From assembly GCA_014529385.2 (NCBI GenBank), contig CM043949.1, positions 142,919,858 to 142,983,857 of the forward strand: a DNA stretch of 64,000 bases, read 5' to 3'. Shown in pieces: positions 1 to 11,028 of this stretch (position 1 is its first letter; each line of letters begins with the position of its first letter). This DNA comes from Adiantum capillus-veneris. Taxonomy: Eukaryota > Streptophyta > Polypodiopsida > Polypodiales > Pteridaceae. Both the position numbers and the translations under genes were made by a program. A model generated the notes under the pieces. That model had not been told where the DNA came from, did not search any database, and saw only the letters and a program-made list of their open reading frames with translations.

Positions 1-1276
1 GTAACAGCTGTAACTCTGCTGCTCTCTGTTTAATTGTCTTTTTTGCAAAAGGCAATTGCTTTGCCGACACTGTTGATGGAGTCATAGCTGTTTCTAAGGA
101 TAGAATTGGCTGGGATGTAATAGCTATGGACCTTATGACCGTGACTTTCCATTGGTATTTTGTTGCTACCAATTTTTGTAGATGGTTTGGCTCTTTCTTG
201 TTTGCCACTGGTTTGTTTTTCATCGGCATCCATATATGTCGGTTTTCCTTTTTGAAATGCCACTGTCTGCTTTCCATTGTTGCTTGTATTGAAGGTAATT
301 CCTTTGGCTTTTTCTTTGGTATCCAAATGTGAGTGACATTTGGGTTCAGGCTAAGCATTTTCTTTGGGATCCACATCTGTTTTATGACCTTGGTTTGTGG
401 TTTAACCGTCTGCTTTGTTGGAATCCTTTTGTTACATTGTTGTTTGTCTGCCATGTCATTTCTATCTTTCCGCATCCATACTTGTTTCCCGGGTTTTGGT
501 AGCCTAGATCTTTGCATTGCGGCCGGTGACTTCATATGTCTGTAATTAGCATGGTTGGCTTTTACTTGATTGTTTGTCGCGGGAATCATGTTCTTTAATG
601 GCATTTGTGCTTTGGGCTTTGTTTCCAGTGATTGCATGGCTTGCAGTTGATCATGCTTGTATTGCTGAGCAAAAGCTATCACCTGTTGTTCATGTTCATG
701 TTGAATTTTGACCGCCTTTGCTTTCCAATCTATCTGCACATTGTATGCTTTTTCCCAAGGTTGCCCCAGCATCATTTGGTGTTGTGTGCTTTCATCTGTC
801 ACCACATAGAATTTGTGTGGGTAAATATATTGATGTATTTGTGCATTCAATATAGTCCATCGCAATGTTTTCAATGGGTGTGATGTGCTACTTTCCAGTA
901 CTTGAGGAGTAGGATGAAGTTGATCTGTGACTTTGAGCTGTTGGTATAATCCGTAAGAGATTAAATTTGCTTGAGCACCCGAATCAAGCAATGCTGTTGA
1001 TTCAACTTGATTGCTGCCCACTTTGACCGTAATTATTGGCTCCATTGTTTCCTCCTCCAACTTCGTCAGTCGAATGGCATTTATTCTCACTGGTGGTCCA
1101 CTTTGTTGTTGTTGTTGTCGCAGAAGCCGTCTTTTTGCAATGCGTTCTTGTGCTTTGGCTTGAGCTTCCTCCCGTACTCGCTCTTTTTCCTTCATCCTTT
1201 GTTTTCCTTGATGAATTTGTTGGAGCATCTCCTGTGTGAGTGGTAGATGATATCTCCTCAGTCGACATCCACTAAT
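1..1276 (-). CDS. E1 pol C-terminal extension with a second retropepsin-like domain (partial, runs off the window)
   Basis: Reading the minus strand directly after the TAG that ends the integrase frame (1277-1279), the same frame stays open for about 425 codons to the window edge. It begins with the normal end of an integrase GPY/F tail (SGCRLRRYH), then a Gln/Arg/Lys-rich stretch with five consecutive Q, then a retropepsin-like fold. The fold has hydrophobic-D-S-G-A (TALLDSGAQANLI, catalytic DSG at 977-985) and, about 85 residues later, a hydrophobic-G-Q-P-W motif (MMLGQPWEKAYNVQIDW) where retropepsins have ILGRP. A basic, low-complexity tail follows with repeated W-I/M-P-K and M-W-x-P-K segments. 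The domain is additional to the ordinary protease near 5070-5310. A reading frame joined to integrase suggests one polyprotein, separated now by a probable TGG-to-TAG nonsense change. Function is inferred: extra protease or structural domain. Confidence 0.7.
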   Translation of the reverse strand, partial: MSGCRLRRYHLPLTQEMLQQIHQGKQRMKEKERVREEAQAKAQERIAKRRLLRQQQQQSGPPVRINAIRLTKLEEETMEPIITVKVGSNQVESTALLDSGAQANLISYGLYQQLKVTDQLHPTPQVLESSTSHPLKTLRWTILNAQIHQYIYPHKFYVVTDESTQHQMMLGQPWEKAYNVQIDWKAKAVKIQHEHEQQVIAFAQQYKHDQLQAMQSLETKPKAQMPLKNMIPATNNQVKANHANYRHMKSPAAMQRSRLPKPGKQVWMRKDRNDMADKQQCNKRIPTKQTVKPQTKVIKQMWIPKKMLSLNPNVTHIWIPKKKPKELPSIQATMESRQWHFKKENRHIWMPMKNKPVANKKEPNHLQKLVATKYQWKVTVIRSIAITSQPILSLETAMTPSTVSAKQLPFAKKTIKQRAAELQLL

Positions 1277-2593
1277 CTAGTTTGTCATTTCTTCACCTGC
1301 TAATGTAGCAAGCTTGACAGCTCCACTTTGTGATAGATCACTAATTACAAATGGTCCCATCCCTCGCTTTTTAAGTTTCTTGGCATGTTGCTTCAAGGTA
1401 TAAACAAGTACGTAATCACCTGTTTTGAACTCTTTGGTACGCACATGTTTGTCAAAAAATTCCTTTTGTCTTCTCTTTTTAGCATAGATTGAAGCGATAG
1501 CTCGTAAGCGGAGTTCATCTAGCTTTTCAAGATCATCAATCCTTGAAGAGAGTTCATGCCCTGTCCATTCCAAGCTTGTTGCTACTCGTAGAGTTGGGAT
1601 TAAAAACTCTATGGGTAGTATAGCATTTAGGCCAAACACCATGTTGTATGGTGTTGTTCCTATTGATGTTTTATAAGCTACCCGGTATGCCCATAGTGTT
1701 GAGTGTAGCTGCTGATCCCAATCTGTTCTTGATTTTGACACTATTTTAGTGAGAGCCGTGCATAGTGTTTTATTTGTGGCCTCAGCTTGCCCATTGGCCT
1801 GTGGATGGTATGGTGCGGATTTCCTATGTATTACCATGAATTCCTCTAGCAGATATTCAATGACTTCATTGAGAAAATGTGTTCCTCGGTCACTGACAAT
1901 TTCTATTGGTAACCCGTAACGTACAAAAACATTCTCATACAAAAATTGTGCCGTGGTGCGTGCATCAGCTTTTTGTGTTGCTTTGGCTTCGATCCATTTT
2001 GTGAGATAGTCCGTAGCCACAATGATATATTGGGTATGGGTGCGATATGCAGGGGGTGATATAGGTCCCACAAAATCAATGTCCCATTTTGCAAATGCTC
2101 TTGCTCCCATCATTGGCCGTAATGGCATCTCATCTCTTTTTATTGGCATCTTGGTGCGTTGACATGCATCACAACGCTTTACAAGCTCTTTAGCATCCAT
2201 GTGCAATGTAGGCCACCAAATTCCTACAGTTAAGACAATTTTTTTCGTCTTATTGCCTGAAAAATGGCCTCCAGTTATTCCGCTATGTGCATGTTCTAGA
2301 ATCAGTAGGTATTCGCTTTCACTTGCACAGATTCTAAGTTGATTGTCCTTTCCCCGCTTATAGAGTTGGTTCTCAATTAACTGAAAGTCGCGAGCTTCCA
2401 GCTCTATAGCTTTTTTCCGTTCTCTTGTGATGTTCTCAGGGAACGTCCTAGTGGTTAAGAAGTCAATGATATATTGACTCCATGCAGGTGCTATGTTTAC
2501 CTGAAACAACCACCGTCCTGCTATCAACTGGAAGTTTTTTTTTTTATCGAATTGTTTGCTGTTTGGATCTGCATTCCGTATTATCAAACTCAC
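1277..2593 (-). pseudogene. E1 Ty3/Gypsy integrase
   Basis: Integrase inserts the element cDNA into host DNA. The 438-codon frame has the HHCC zinc-binding N domain (H103, H110, C141, C144). The RNase H-like core carries the DDE triad: D173 in WDIDFVGP, D225 in SDRGTHF and E271 in NGQAEATNK. A GPY/F-type C module follows (MGPFVISDL). No chromodomain is seen. The frame is entered from RNase H through a frameshift in a T-rich run near 2530-2590, and the listed start is a GTG inside that junction, so it is not a true initiation site. The frame ends with TAG exactly where related integrases continue into NxxNGxRLRRYH; reading past it leads into the second retropepsin-like domain. Integrase itself looks nearly intact, but the polyprotein upstream is broken. 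Confidence 0.93.
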
Positions 2594-3410
2594 TTCCGAA
2601 GGAGAGAATGCTTACAATTTCGTGAGACCATTTGGGTACCATTTCAATGTTGAAAAGATAAGCATCTGGTATGTCATCATCTACTCCTTCAGGAGCTTCC
2701 CCGTTGTGTATCCTTGAAAGATGATCTGCTCGCAGATGGGTTTTACCCTTTTTGACCACCACTGTGAAGTCAAATTCTAGCAATATAATAAACTAGCGTA
2801 CGATTCTCCCTGTATTGCAAGGTTTATTTACTAGGTACAAAAGAGCTTGATGATCTGTGAAGAACACAAATTTGTTTGCAAGCAAATAATGCCAAAATTT
2901 CTTTACAGCATAAATCATTCCTAACCCTTCCCTCTCCGTGGTTGTGTAGTTCTTTTCTGCACTGTTTAACTGTCGACTCGCATAGCAAACTGGAAAATCC
3001 ATTGTTCCGTCTCCAGGTTGAGCTAGAATACTTCCAATGGCATATGCTGAAGCATCAATGTGCACATGGAATATCTTTTCCCAATCTGGTGCCTTTAGTA
3101 CAGGTGCTGATATAAGGTTTTCCTTCAGCTTTTGGAATGAAGTTTCACACTCCTCGGTCCACTCGAAATTGACTAGCAAACGATACAGAGGTTGTGCGAT
3201 AACCGCATACATGTATATGAATCTTCGATAATATCCACATTGTCCCATGAAGGATTGCACTTGTTTCGCATTAGTATGTTCTTCCTTGCTTAACCATAAA
3301 TACACACTTTTCCGGGTTAAGACAAATTCGATATGTCCTTCACTTTTCAAAGACCTTTTGCAAATGGTCCATATGTTCCTCTCGTAGAAGAGAGTGTACA
3401 CACAGGTCAT
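2544..3410 (-). pseudogene. E1 RT connection and RNase H domain
   Basis: This frame encodes the RT thumb/connection (NAKQVQSFMGQCGYYRRFI) and a Gypsy RNase H that would remove RNA from the RNA:DNA hybrid. RNase H motifs include HVHIDASAYAIGSILAQ (first Asp), TTTEREGLGMIYAVKKF (Glu), FFTDHQALLYL (Asp) and RADHLSRI (last Asp). An in-frame stop at 2793 sits where relatives have W in GRIVRWF, so a TGG-to-TAG change is likely. The start of the segment is garbled: the stretch between the RT palm and NAKQVQ, normally carrying LGHxVSxxGI, is missing, so an internal deletion plus frameshift near 3300-3350 is likely. There is only one RNase H, unlike element E3. Confidence 0.88.
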
Positions 3411-3633
3411 CCATGTAAATTTTTAAGAATATTCTTAGGTATTCCTTGAATGCGTGAGTCATTAACCTTTGGAAAGTGGCTGGTGCATTAGTTAAGCCAA
3501 ATGGCATAACTCGATGCGCATAAATCCCCCATTCTGTGGCAAACGCTGTTTTGTGTTGATCCTCCCTTGCTATTGCCAGTTGGTTGTATCTTGAAAATCC
3601 ATCTAGAAAGGAATAAGCCCGTTTCTCGGCCAC
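3340..3633 (-). pseudogene. E1 reverse transcriptase, palm
   Basis: This is the central RT domain that copies element RNA into cDNA. Motifs in order are YSFLDGFSRYNQ (first catalytic Asp), TAFATEWGIYAHRVMPFGL, TNAPATFQRLM and the YMDD box (KIYMDDLCVHS). It connects to the upstream frame (3638-6379) by a 1-base frameshift near 3645: the upstream frame reads NYPLPIT then stops, while this frame continues VLERVAEKRAYSFL. It then leaves the next segment out of frame. Catalytic residues are present, but the coding sequence is split, so no active enzyme is expected from this copy. Confidence 0.9.
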
Positions 3634-3637
3634 TCGC

Positions 3638-6379
3638 TCAAGTACATGTTGTAATTGGCAAGGGATAATTATCCCTTATGGTTGCGGCATTCACCTTCTT
3701 GAGATTCACATACACGCGCAGTTTTCCATTCTTTTTGGGAACTACCACAATGGGTGACACCCAATGTGTATGTTCGATCTCATAGATGAATTCAGCTTCC
3801 ATCAGTTTATCAATCTCTTCTTTGATTCGTTTAGCAAATGTGTCATTATATGTATAAGGACGTTGATTGCTAGGTTTTGTATCCGATTTCAAAGGAATTG
3901 TATGTTGGCATATCAATGGATCAACTCCTTTGAGGTCTTTATAGGACCAAGCGAACACATCTTTATACTTCTTGAGAAGTTGTGTTAGCTGTGCTTCCTC
4001 CTCAGGCTCTAAATCGTTAGCTATATAGACCGGCTGAGGCTTTTCACCTGGTTCTGCGAGGTCTATCTTTTTTGCATTTTCAGGCCCATCGTAAGATTCT
4101 TGGTGGGTTCTCTCCCTGATTGGTGGTGTCATGATGATTTTTTTGTCTTGGATAGTAAATTTCCGATAGTGTGATAGTACGTTCATGTTGCCCTTTTCTG
4201 ACTCCCCTTTACCATCACTATCTTCTTCAGTAGTCCATATCTCTCTCAGAGACCGTTTCAGTTCTTGGTATTTCTGTTTACGCTCCAGTTTGGTCCACTC
4301 TTGGTCCTTTGTTATTCCTTTTTTTGATTTTTCAAATTTTTGTGATTTTGTTTTGGTTTTAGCTTTTCGTACCTGTTTTATTTCCTCTCGCGTTCGTTCT
4401 ATTCGATTTTTTGAGAATTTTCCTGATATTTGATCTTTTACACAATCCTCTGCTTTTACAAGCATCAAATAGTGAGTTTTACCTTTTATCCTGGGCATCA
4501 GGTTCTCTCTCGCTTTGTTTCCTGCTCGTTTCCTCCTATAGCGTTCTTGGCGTCTAGGGTGTTGGTTAGCAAAATCATAAAACTTGATATTCTCGGCTTC
4601 CCTTCCACGCTCACTTGAGGTGTCTGAACACTCATTATCTGCATCATCATTTACTTCCAAATGTTCAGAGGAGTTGTAAAACTCTTCTTGTTCTGGTGGT
4701 TCTACCGTCTCCTTTTCTGGTACAACGCTTACCATGTAATAGGGTAACACATCATAGCCATCCTTATCACAAAATTTTGTTGTTGGACTGTCGATAATGA
4801 TACAGACATCCAATGTTACTAGTATGTGTTCCCATTCTAGAGGTTCCAAGGCATCTTCAGGGAAAGGTTCCGGAATATACTCCTTGTCCTCAATTGCTCT
4901 TTCTAAGACGCATTGCTCTTTTCTTAAGCTTCCACAATGTGACTCTTCCACAGGTGTTTGGTTCACATCTTTGTAACTATGGTCTTTCAGGTGTATTTTA
5001 GTTGTTGTCCCGCCATGTCTGAGGTATATGTGGTCATAACCCCAATCTTGGACCATCTTCAGTTGTCGCATGAATGGTCGTCCCAAGATGATCTCATAAT
5101 TGTTCTTTTTGTCGAAATCGACTATTGAAAATGTATGCTCATACTCAATTCCGCACGAAGTGACAATCACTTTTTCTAAGAGTCCTAATGGCTTCTCCAT
5201 GAACCCATCTGCCAAGTGCAGTTTCATTCTGGTAGCCCTCAAAGCTGGTTTTTCCCATTTTTTCCAGATTTCCTTGGTGGCGATTGCAACCCCCGCTCCA
5301 CTGTCAAGAATAGCCTTGGAAACCACTCCTTGGAATTCTACCGGTAGCGTGGTGTTTCCGTCTTCTCCCTCGCAATATTCTCCAACCTTATTCAATGGTA
5401 CTGGCCTAGTGTTTAGTTGAGGCTTGTCTAACTCTCTGATCCCTTCTTGTAGCTTCAAGGTGGGGTCTTTCACTCCAAATTTTTCTAGGCATTTTTCTAC
5501 TGTGGTCCACATGTTTGGCCTTAACCTTAGGAGTTCTGCTAACGTGATTGTGCATGCCACTGGAGTGGATAAAAACTCAATCAATCCTTGCGAATCCATC
5601 ACCTTGTTAGAAGAAAGTTTTTGAGATGGGATTGCTCTCACTTCCGACTTAGCTTCGTACTCTCCCAGGCAAGAGGGTAAAGTTCTCAAAGAGTTTGGTT
5701 GGCTGTGCCCCGAACTAATGGATCCTTGGTCTCCCCCTTGTGAATGTATCTCAAAGTTCATCTGAGATCTTGCCTCAAATTCTTCAATAGGAGGTAAGAT
5801 CACATTATTTTCTTTTTTCGTGCTATTCATGTGGTTGCTCATCCTATTAGCCTCGTTGGAGTCACGGATTTGCTTCCACAATTCATCTAAACCGTTACAG
5901 TCCTTACCCATTTCTGCCAATATTTTAGGCTGGAACCCGTCACTTACCCCATCGGTGGTATTTGGCACTATGATAGGCTCTCCTCTGGACTCATAGTCAT
6001 TAGTGAGTCTTTCCTTTGTTTCCTCAGGCTTCTCTGGTGTTGGTTGGATAGGGGTTGGAGCTGGTGCATCATGCCAATTTGCAGGTTTACCTAGCGATTC
6101 TTCCATCAATGATTGAGCCGTCTCGATCATCTTTCTACACATATCCAACCTCTGTTTTTCTATTTCTGCATATGGGTAAGTCATCCACCTTTGCTCCTGG
6201 GTTTGATTCTTTTTAAGTCGAGCTTCATAAGCTTTTAGAAGCGCATCCAACTGCTCGTTTACCTTGTCTACCAGTATAGATCCTCCTGATCCTGCACTTT
6301 TGGGCTCTGCTATTTCCTTGGGTGCTACGGCTGCTGTGGTGTGTGAGCTTAAGCTAGCTAAATCCTCTAACCGCTCCAA
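3638..6379 (-). pseudogene. E1 protease and N-terminal reverse transcriptase (pol part 1)
   Basis: A 913-codon frame continues the gag frame after in-frame stops at 6518 and about 6463. Residues 1-300 are hydrophilic spacer. A standard Ty3 retropepsin is centred on residue 359 (SKAILDSGAGVAIAT, DSG near 5303) with the second conserved motif EIILGRPFMRQL near residue 435. A long Lys/Glu/Arg-rich linker follows. RT fingers start near residue 830 (TFAKRIKEEIDKLMEAEFIY, WVSPIVVVPKKNGKLR). The frame ends in NYPLPIT, the usual bridge to the RT palm, by a 1-base frameshift. The ordinary protease position makes the second protease-like domain at 1-1276 notable. The upstream start codon here is not meaningful because the frame belongs to a gag-pol polyprotein. 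Confidence 0.9.
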
Positions 6380-6517
6380 TCTGTCCTTGGTATGTTTGAA
6401 CTCCTCGGATAGGGATGTTTGCTCTCGTTCTTTCCTGGCTTTCCTACGTGCCTTTCTAGCTTTTCAAGTGCTTCTTTGATTTTTCGTTTCTAAACTTTGG
6501 GCATCGGTTTTTGGTTC

Positions 6518-9226
6518 TTAGACTATGGGTTCATTCGTCCTTCTTTGGGCTTGGACCCGTGTTACCGCCTGAATAGGTATGGTTGTTTCATTTTCCGATC
6601 CTCCACTGGAAGGTACTGTTTCTAACATGTTCAAGGTGGTTTTTGCTCCTTTGCTAGGGTTTTTAGGGCAATCGGGAATCAAATGAGTAATTCCGCATTC
6701 TGGGCAATACGCATTGACTCTAATGATTTCATCATGAGGACAGTCTCTCATCCAATGGTCTCCTCCACACTTGTAGCAGGGTCCCTTGGGTTGTTGAGGT
6801 GCTCCTTGAGCTCCTCTTTGTTGGTAAGCATGCTTCTATCCGCCCATGCCTCCATTGGCTATGAACATCAGTGTTCGTTCATCTAGGCTATATCTTCCTT
6901 CTCCCGCGGCCTGTGCAGCAGTTGGTGGTCCTTGATTCCCTATCATGCTCCATGGTTATGGTGTCGAGGGTTCTTCTGGTGGATAATAGACAGGGTTTTC
7001 CGCATATCCATTGGGATATTCATAATATGCATGCATAGGCACCAAAGCCTTTTCTTCTGATTCAGTTACTGTTGGTGTGTATCTTATACCAACTGGTCGT
7101 AATCTTGGTAGGGGTGGTTGTTGTCCCAACACCGGTTGTGGTCTTTCTACACCTACAAGTCCTGGTACTGGAGCTTGGGGAGCGTAAGGTCTCTCTCTCA
7201 CATATCCCTTGTTATAATAACATTCCTCGGTCCCATGGTTTGTCCATTTTTGTTCAATAACACACCACTTGGGCTGTTTAGCCTAGGGTTTGGTGTACAA
7301 GTTGATCTTTTTTAGCACTTCATCTACGAGCTACTCCTGGTTTACCGCTACTTCTCCTTTTGGTACTGTCTTAGAAGACTTGCTTCCACTTTGCTGTGAA
7401 GATGAATCATCATCAAGGTCCTTGAACTCCCCTTCCTTGTAAACCGCACAATTGTCCACAAGGTAAAGAGCCTCCTTGGTCAACTCATTCAACGTCGTGC
7501 TCCTCTTCATATGTAAGTCTTTCTGGAGATCTGCATTTCTTAGTCCTTGGATGAATATTAGCAGAAGTTTGGACTGAGTTGGCAGTTCTTCAACATGACA
7601 TAACTTAACATATCTTTTTAGTCTTAGGGCTGCCTTTCGTACAGATTCTCCATCTTTCTGTTTGAATTTATGGATTTGTGAGACGGTATTATGAGCTATT
7701 CCCCTTTGAGAGAATTCCTCAATAAACTCGTCAAACACTTCCTCCATCGACTCAAAGTCTCGACGCTCTACAGAGTCAAACCAGGTGGCAGCATCTTCCT
7801 CTAGGGTTAGTCCAAACCCTGCAAATTGGGTGGGAAAATCTAACACCTCTTCGGCTCTAATTACACGCACAAAGACTGCTACATGATCTCTTGGGTCTCT
7901 GCTTCCTGTGTATTTCTTGTTTACCCATTTTTGCACTTGAGAGGGTCTAATTCTTCGATGCTCTACAAACCTCATCATTGGATCACCCCGTCCCAGTCGA
8001 TACACCTCCTCAGGCCTTCTGTAATAGGCTGGTTCCTCTCCCAATGGTGCTCCTAAGCCATAATTTCTAACGGTTCTCGCTGGAGGTGGTTCTTCTCTTC
8101 GAACTCGTTCCATGGGTGGTCCTCCAGGCTCTGTTGACCCTTGTGGTTTTGGCTTACTCTCCGCCTGATACCTTGAATAGAGTGGTGGTTCTTGCAAATC
8201 CTTGAGCCCTCGTGCGGCTTGATAACCATCTCGGTTTCGGTCTGGTTCCATTGTTGCACTTTGTCGGAGCCATGCCTGCAATGATGGATGGTTTGCTGGT
8301 TGGTCTTGGTTGTTGAATGCTTGTGGTTGGGTGGAATGTGAGGTAGTGTCATACTCATCTAAAAAAGGATTCGTTGACTTGCTTGGGGTGTGGGCGGCTC
8401 TTGGCACTTCCTCAGGGGCATATGCTGATGCTCCTGGGCCTATTGCTCTCTCTACTTCCTTTGGGAGAATATTTTGGTATTCTCGCCCGTATCTATCAAC
8501 AAAAACTATGCCCTTCCCCGTAGCAGTTTCATAAGAGAATAAGTAAAGAACCTTGTCTTTGCTTAATTCGTTTACGTATGGTTCTTTGCTGCGAAAGTAA
8601 GAGACTATACCCTCGCTCTCATGTTTGTAGATTCCCACATTCTCGTTTTAAGTTGGAACCCTGATTGTTTTCTTATCATACATAAAAATAGCTCCGGGCC
8701 GATCAATGTTTGGTGGCGGTTCTTGAGTTTCTAAAACCATTTTCCCTTTAGCCACGTTATCTTCATATCTGTTGTAATTTTCAGGGTTACTAGCTATTAA
8801 ATAGTGGTCCCCCTTTTCGTCTCGGAATCTATCTCCATCATCATACACTCAGATTATCTCCAATCTTTGAGCTGGCCTCTCTTCGATACAAATGCACTTG
8901 CGGCCTTGATAGTCTGAATAGACTAGGCCTCCTCTCGAGTTTGTTCCCTCCAAGAAGATCTCCGTGAGCCTGGACTCATTCAAAGAATTTTGGGAGGTGC
9001 TTCCTCCTCGCATAGGTCCATCATAGGTGAAACCTCCTGGCTGTTGACTACCCATCATGAAGAAAGATTTGTCTGACGAAGTGTCAATATCACTACCTTC
9101 CTCAATAATCGATGCTAGCAGATCTAGCCTTGCCTGAGTTACACTCTCTTCTGTGGACACTAAGCTACCTTGGTCACCCGCCACTTTCTGGTCTCTAACA
9201 ATGTATCTTCTTGATCTCAAATTCAT
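6518..9226 (-). pseudogene. E1 gag polyprotein with two zinc knuckles
   Basis: Gag forms the virus-like particle that packages element RNA. One reading frame runs from ATG 9226 to 6518, broken by in-frame stops at 8849 (TGA), 8648 (TAA), 7331 and about 7282 (TAG), 6956 (TAA) and about 6837 (TAG). The capsid-like Retrotrans_gag region lies around 7990-7430 (TWFDSVERRDFESMEEVFDEF, FIQGLRN). Two zinc knuckles lie at about 6780-6690: CYKCGGDHWMRDC (CX2CX4HX4C) and CPECGITHLIPDC (CX2CX3HX4C). The frame is the same as pol part 1 (all stops have the same phase), so the ancestor had gag and pol in one frame. ATG 9226 is chosen because upstream codons are not conserved-looking. The many stops mark an old, dead copy. 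Confidence 0.85.
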
Positions 9227-9238
9227 CAAACCTATCAA

Positions 9239-11007
9239 TGCAATTTATCACAAATTCAACCACTCACCTGGCAATGGGTTAGTTTCTGCACAACTTCTTG
9301 CTTTGTTGCTGAATATACCTGTCCACAAGCATTTTAATTTTGGCAATCGAATCAAAGCATTTATCTGCTAGAGGTTATCTTAGTAATGATTGGTATAACT
9401 GGAGAGTTAATCTCAACCACTACTGTATTTTATACACTGTTGATGTTTTGGATTAGGTTTGCTAATCTGAAATTGTACTACCCTCCGTTGTTGGTCAATT
9501 TATGAGAAAAAGTCTAAATTCAGTCTTTTGCTTCGTCAAATGGGCAAACAAGGTCCAAATTCACTTTTGAAAGAAGTTATGGAACCCTTAAGCCAAATGG
9601 GACCTCATTGTCTATGCCAAGTCAAATTTTCTTTGTAGTATGCCCCAATAGACATCCTACGCGTAGGATGTCTCCTGCTATGTTTTGCCTGGATTTTTGA
9701 ACTGTTGTTCCCTCTTGTTGTGCTGAGCTTACAACTGCTTTTACTTTTTGATTTGGACACCTATTAGCTGGTCAATGAGTCAGAAATCTGTTTCGACGGC
9801 CTGTTGATAGTATTGATCAGTCTAATCAACTCCAAATTGGACCAAAATTGACTAAGAGGCTTGCCTTAGGCTATATAACACCTTACTATGCTCAAAGTCA
9901 AAGTCTGGCTTCATTTTCTTGTATTAGACATCCTACGCGTAGAATGTATTTTTCATCATTATGGCTTCAAACTCAAAGCTCAGGCTCCCCTTGAGTTGCT
10001 GATCACTTTGGCATACTCAGAATTTAGTTTGGAGTCCCTAATCACTCAAAAGACATCCTACGCGTAGGATGTCTTTTTGGCTTGTTTAACCCCAGATTTG
10101 TCCCGCAGCTTCCCCTTGATGTCAGTAACCCAGTGGTATGCTTAGATTTTGGTTTGGATGTCAAAAGTCCCAAATTTCAGCTATTTTTGCTTTTTCAGTC
10201 AAACGTGCTAAAGTCCGCTTTGAACCCAATTTTCAGTCACTCAATATATCATGCAAGACATGCTCATGCAACCATCTTATGGTTTTGGTCCCAAAATAAT
10301 GTTTTGACACTATTTGGGTAGGATTTCTGGAAATTTCAGTATATCTGGCCTTATCCTGTCAAGATATGGCCAAATTTCCACTTTCCACTTGAAATTAGGG
10401 TAAACCCTACCTTTTGAACACACTGGTCAACTCAAAATCCCAAAATTCCTCCCAGATTAGCCTGTAGACAACCTACGCACTTGCTTAAAATTAAAGTTTT
10501 TTTCTGACAGGAATGCTCCTGATGCTTTGTAGATCTATCATAAACACTCACAGTAACTTTTGGACTTAAATTAGGCTTTCAAACACACTTTTGCGTCTTT
10601 TTGCGTCTTTTACAAACTTGTAATGATTCTACCAAGCAAGTGTACATCCATGAAATGCTCTAGATCCTGAATCATGATGTCCTACTTACTCTACTCCTAC
10701 CTATCATGTGAAATGGTGATAATAGTGTTTTTGGTTGCTTTTTGGCCTCTCCGGACTCTCAAGCTCTCCTCTCACTGCTTCTACCACTCCAACTCCTACT
10801 CTAGGAATCGACTACTACCTAGAACTACCTAAGTCAACCTCGTCTACCTAAGTCGAAGGATCTAGGCCAGACACACGCTTCCTAGACTCCCTCTAAGACC
10901 TAGAGAGTCCTCCACCCTCTGATCCTATCTAAATGTAAAGTGAGACTCTTGGCAAGCCAAAAATCCCAATCCTCAAGGATTAGTCTCGGTCACCTACCTA
11001 AGGTTTT
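9239..11007 (-). other. E1 untranslated leader between primer site and gag
   Basis: This is about 1.77 kb without a convincing ORF, lying between the primer-binding site and gag on the minus strand. It carries three copies of a 24-bp palindrome (separate entry). The rest is AT-rich unique-looking sequence, with a CT-rich, YCTA-type stretch near 10770-10930. Long leaders of this sort are common in plant Gypsy elements and usually hold packaging and translation signals; none can be assigned here beyond the palindromes. Confidence 0.6.
9650..10074. repeat. 24-bp palindromes in the E1 leader (three copies)
   Basis: The half-site AGACATCCTACG followed by its reverse complement occurs perfectly at 9650-9673 and 10051-10074. 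A degenerate copy (right arm AGAATGTAT) lies at 9926-9949. Spacing is 276 and 125 bp. The identical palindrome occurs in element E2 at 25766-26643. A half-site (AGACATCCTACGTGT) is present in both LTRs, at 11377-11391 and 30876-30890. Such a site could bind a dimeric protein or form a hairpin; that is inference. Confidence 0.85.
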
Positions 11008-11027
11008 CGTCCTCGGCAGCGGCGCCA
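11008..11027 (-). promoter_or_regulatory. E1 primer-binding site (tRNA-Asp-like)
   Basis: One base after the LTR end, the minus strand reads TGGCGCCGCTGCCGAGGACG. This closely resembles TGGCGCCGTTGCCGGGG, the complement of the plant tRNA-Asp 3' end, with about two differences in the first 18 positions. This is the site where tRNA would prime minus-strand cDNA synthesis. It fixes the orientation of E1 (5' LTR on the right). Confidence 0.8.
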
Positions 11028-11028
11028 G

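Noticed and set aside
126-883. Plus-strand Phe/Cys-rich ORFs at the left edge
   Set aside because: They are antisense to the E1 pol extension, whose frame is open for over 400 codons and contains a recognisable domain.
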